The notes under the pieces were generated by a model, which was not told the DNA's origin, did no database searches, and saw only the letters and a list, made by a program, of their open reading frames with translations. The position numbers and the translations under genes are program-made. 6,544 bases of DNA from Oscillospiraceae bacterium. GTDB taxonomy: Bacteria > Bacillota > Clostridia > Oscillospirales > Ruminococcaceae. The stretch is taken from NCBI GenBank assembly GCA_900765125.1, contig CAAFQL010000329.1:1-6544 (forward strand). Reading direction: 5' to 3'. Shown here one piece after another: positions 5,780 through 6,544 of this stretch (position 1 is its first letter; the number at the start of each line of letters is the position of its first letter).

Positions 5780-5832
5780 AATAAAAAAATACGAATGCAG
5801 TAAATAATGAACTGCATTCGTATTTTTTTATT
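5780..5832. terminator. Bidirectional terminator between the kinase and serS
   Basis: A perfect 22-bp inverted repeat (5780-5801 and 5811-5832) has a 9-nt loop, AAATAATGA. The core stem TACGAATGCAGT/ACTGCATTCGTA is flanked by seven A residues on the left and seven T residues on the right. Each strand therefore ends its hairpin in a U-run. It lies between two convergent genes (10 nt after the kinase stop, 11 nt before the serS stop) and would stop transcription from both sides. Confidence 0.92.
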
Positions 5833-5842
5833 ATAATATCAA

Positions 5843-6544
5843 TTACTTTTCTATTTCAATCTTATCAGTGAACATATACCTCTGAAGTGCTTCAGGTATC
5901 CTGATGCTTCCATCTTCATTGAGATTATTTTCAAGAAAAGCGATAAGCATTCTTGGTGGTGCTACAACTGTATTGTTAAGAGTATGTGCAAAGTACTTGC
6001 TGCCGTCCTCAGCCTTTACTCTGATACCAAGACGTCTTGCCTGTGCATCGCCCAGATTCGAACAGCTTCCTACTTCAAAATATTTCTTCTGTCTCGGCGA
6101 CCATGCTTCTACATCTATACTCTTTACCTTAAGATCAGCCAAATCTCCTGAGCAGCATTCAAGTGTTCTTACAGGTATATCCAGTGTTCTGAAAAATTCA
6201 ACTGTATTCTCATACATCTTCTTGAACCAGTTCATGCTGTCCTCCGGCTTGCAGACTACTATCATTTCCTGCTTCTCAAATTGATGTATTCTGTAAACGC
6301 CTCTTTCTTCAATACCGTGTGCTCCTACTTCCTTACGAAAACATGGTGAATAACTTGTAAGACACTGCGGCAGAGTTTCCTCAGGAACTATAGTATCAAT
6401 AAATTTACCTATCATTGAATGTTCACTTGTTCCGATAAGGTAAAGATCCTCACCCTCTATCTTGTACATCATTCCTTCCATCTCAGCAAAGCTCATTACG
6501 CCTGTTACAACGTTACTTCTGATCATAAACGGAGGAATATAATA
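5843..6544 (-). CDS. serS: Seryl-tRNA synthetase, catalytic C-terminal part (5' end outside window)
   Basis: This enzyme charges tRNA-Ser with serine in the cytoplasm, using ATP. The visible 233 residues are the class II catalytic domain; a full protein is about 420-430 residues. The N-terminal tRNA-binding coiled coil and the start codon lie beyond the right edge, because the frame is open to base 6544 (YYIPPF before the first visible Met). Seen from the N-terminal side are the serine-site motif GTSEHSMIG, class II motif 2 (CFRKEVGAHG, then YRIHQFEKQE), the ECCSGDLADLKVKSIDVEAW segment, EVGSCSNLGDAQARRL, and motif 3 (NNTVVAPPRMLIAFLENN). Motif 3 keeps the arginine but differs from the common bacterial NGSGLAVGRT form. 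The gene is convergent with the kinase and shares its terminator. It is a housekeeping gene with no evident link to the neighbouring genes. Confidence 0.95.
   Translation of the reverse strand, partial: YYIPPFMIRSNVVTGVMSFAEMEGMMYKIEGEDLYLIGTSEHSMIGKFIDTIVPEETLPQCLTSYSPCFRKEVGAHGIEERGVYRIHQFEKQEMIVVCKPEDSMNWFKKMYENTVEFFRTLDIPVRTLECCSGDLADLKVKSIDVEAWSPRQKKYFEVGSCSNLGDAQARRLGIRVKAEDGSKYFAHTLNNTVVAPPRMLIAFLENNLNEDGSIRIPEALQRYMFTDKIEIEK

Noticed and set aside
5904..6284. Plus-strand open frame of about 126 residues opposite serS.
   Set aside because: It is antisense to a highly conserved synthetase, with no promoter or ribosome site. It is open only because of serS codon use.

Overview
The window is the left end of a low-GC assembly contig. 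Its first 15 bases match the 3' end of the Illumina TruSeq adapter, so they are not genomic. AT-rich codon use, strong GGAGG ribosome sites, a consensus sigma-A promoter, a Thr-rich extracytoplasmic linker and membrane-anchored zinc-ribbon proteins together suggest an anaerobic Clostridia-type Firmicute, perhaps a gut Ruminococcus relative. That placement is inference from style; there is no rRNA or strong taxonomic marker here.

Layout. After the adapter comes the tail of an unidentified plus-strand gene (16-128). A consensus promoter (172-200) then drives a four-gene plus-strand cluster. Its members are a soluble protein with two zinc ribbons separated by an Ala/Glu/Lys/Gln-rich helical spacer (264-905), a zinc-ribbon protein with one membrane anchor and an extracytoplasmic domain (975-1823), a second single-anchor protein with a similar extracytoplasmic domain (1838-2464), and a protein with about six membrane segments (2465-3109). 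A strong terminator hairpin lies between the first and second genes with no visible new promoter after it, so genes 2-4 may depend on read-through. A second terminator (3124-3171) ends the cluster.

Next is a two-component system. An OmpR/PhoB-type response regulator (3279-3953) overlaps by ATGA a sensor histidine kinase (3950-5770). The kinase's catalytic half is ordinary, but its roughly 315-residue extracytoplasmic region is mostly Thr- and Pro-rich linker. A 22-bp perfect inverted repeat (5780-5832) forms a bidirectional terminator between the kinase and the convergent seryl-tRNA synthetase gene, whose 5' part runs off the right edge (5843-6544, minus strand).

How it may work together: the zinc-ribbon/membrane cluster looks like an envelope-associated module. 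Its architecture (cytoplasmic zinc ribbon, one helix, outer domain) recalls TcaA-like proteins of Gram-positive bacteria. The adjacent kinase could sense an envelope condition and could control the module, but nothing in the sequence proves that link. The four-gene module and the kinase's outer region are the best candidates for undescribed biology. The rest is ordinary housekeeping or well-known signalling machinery.
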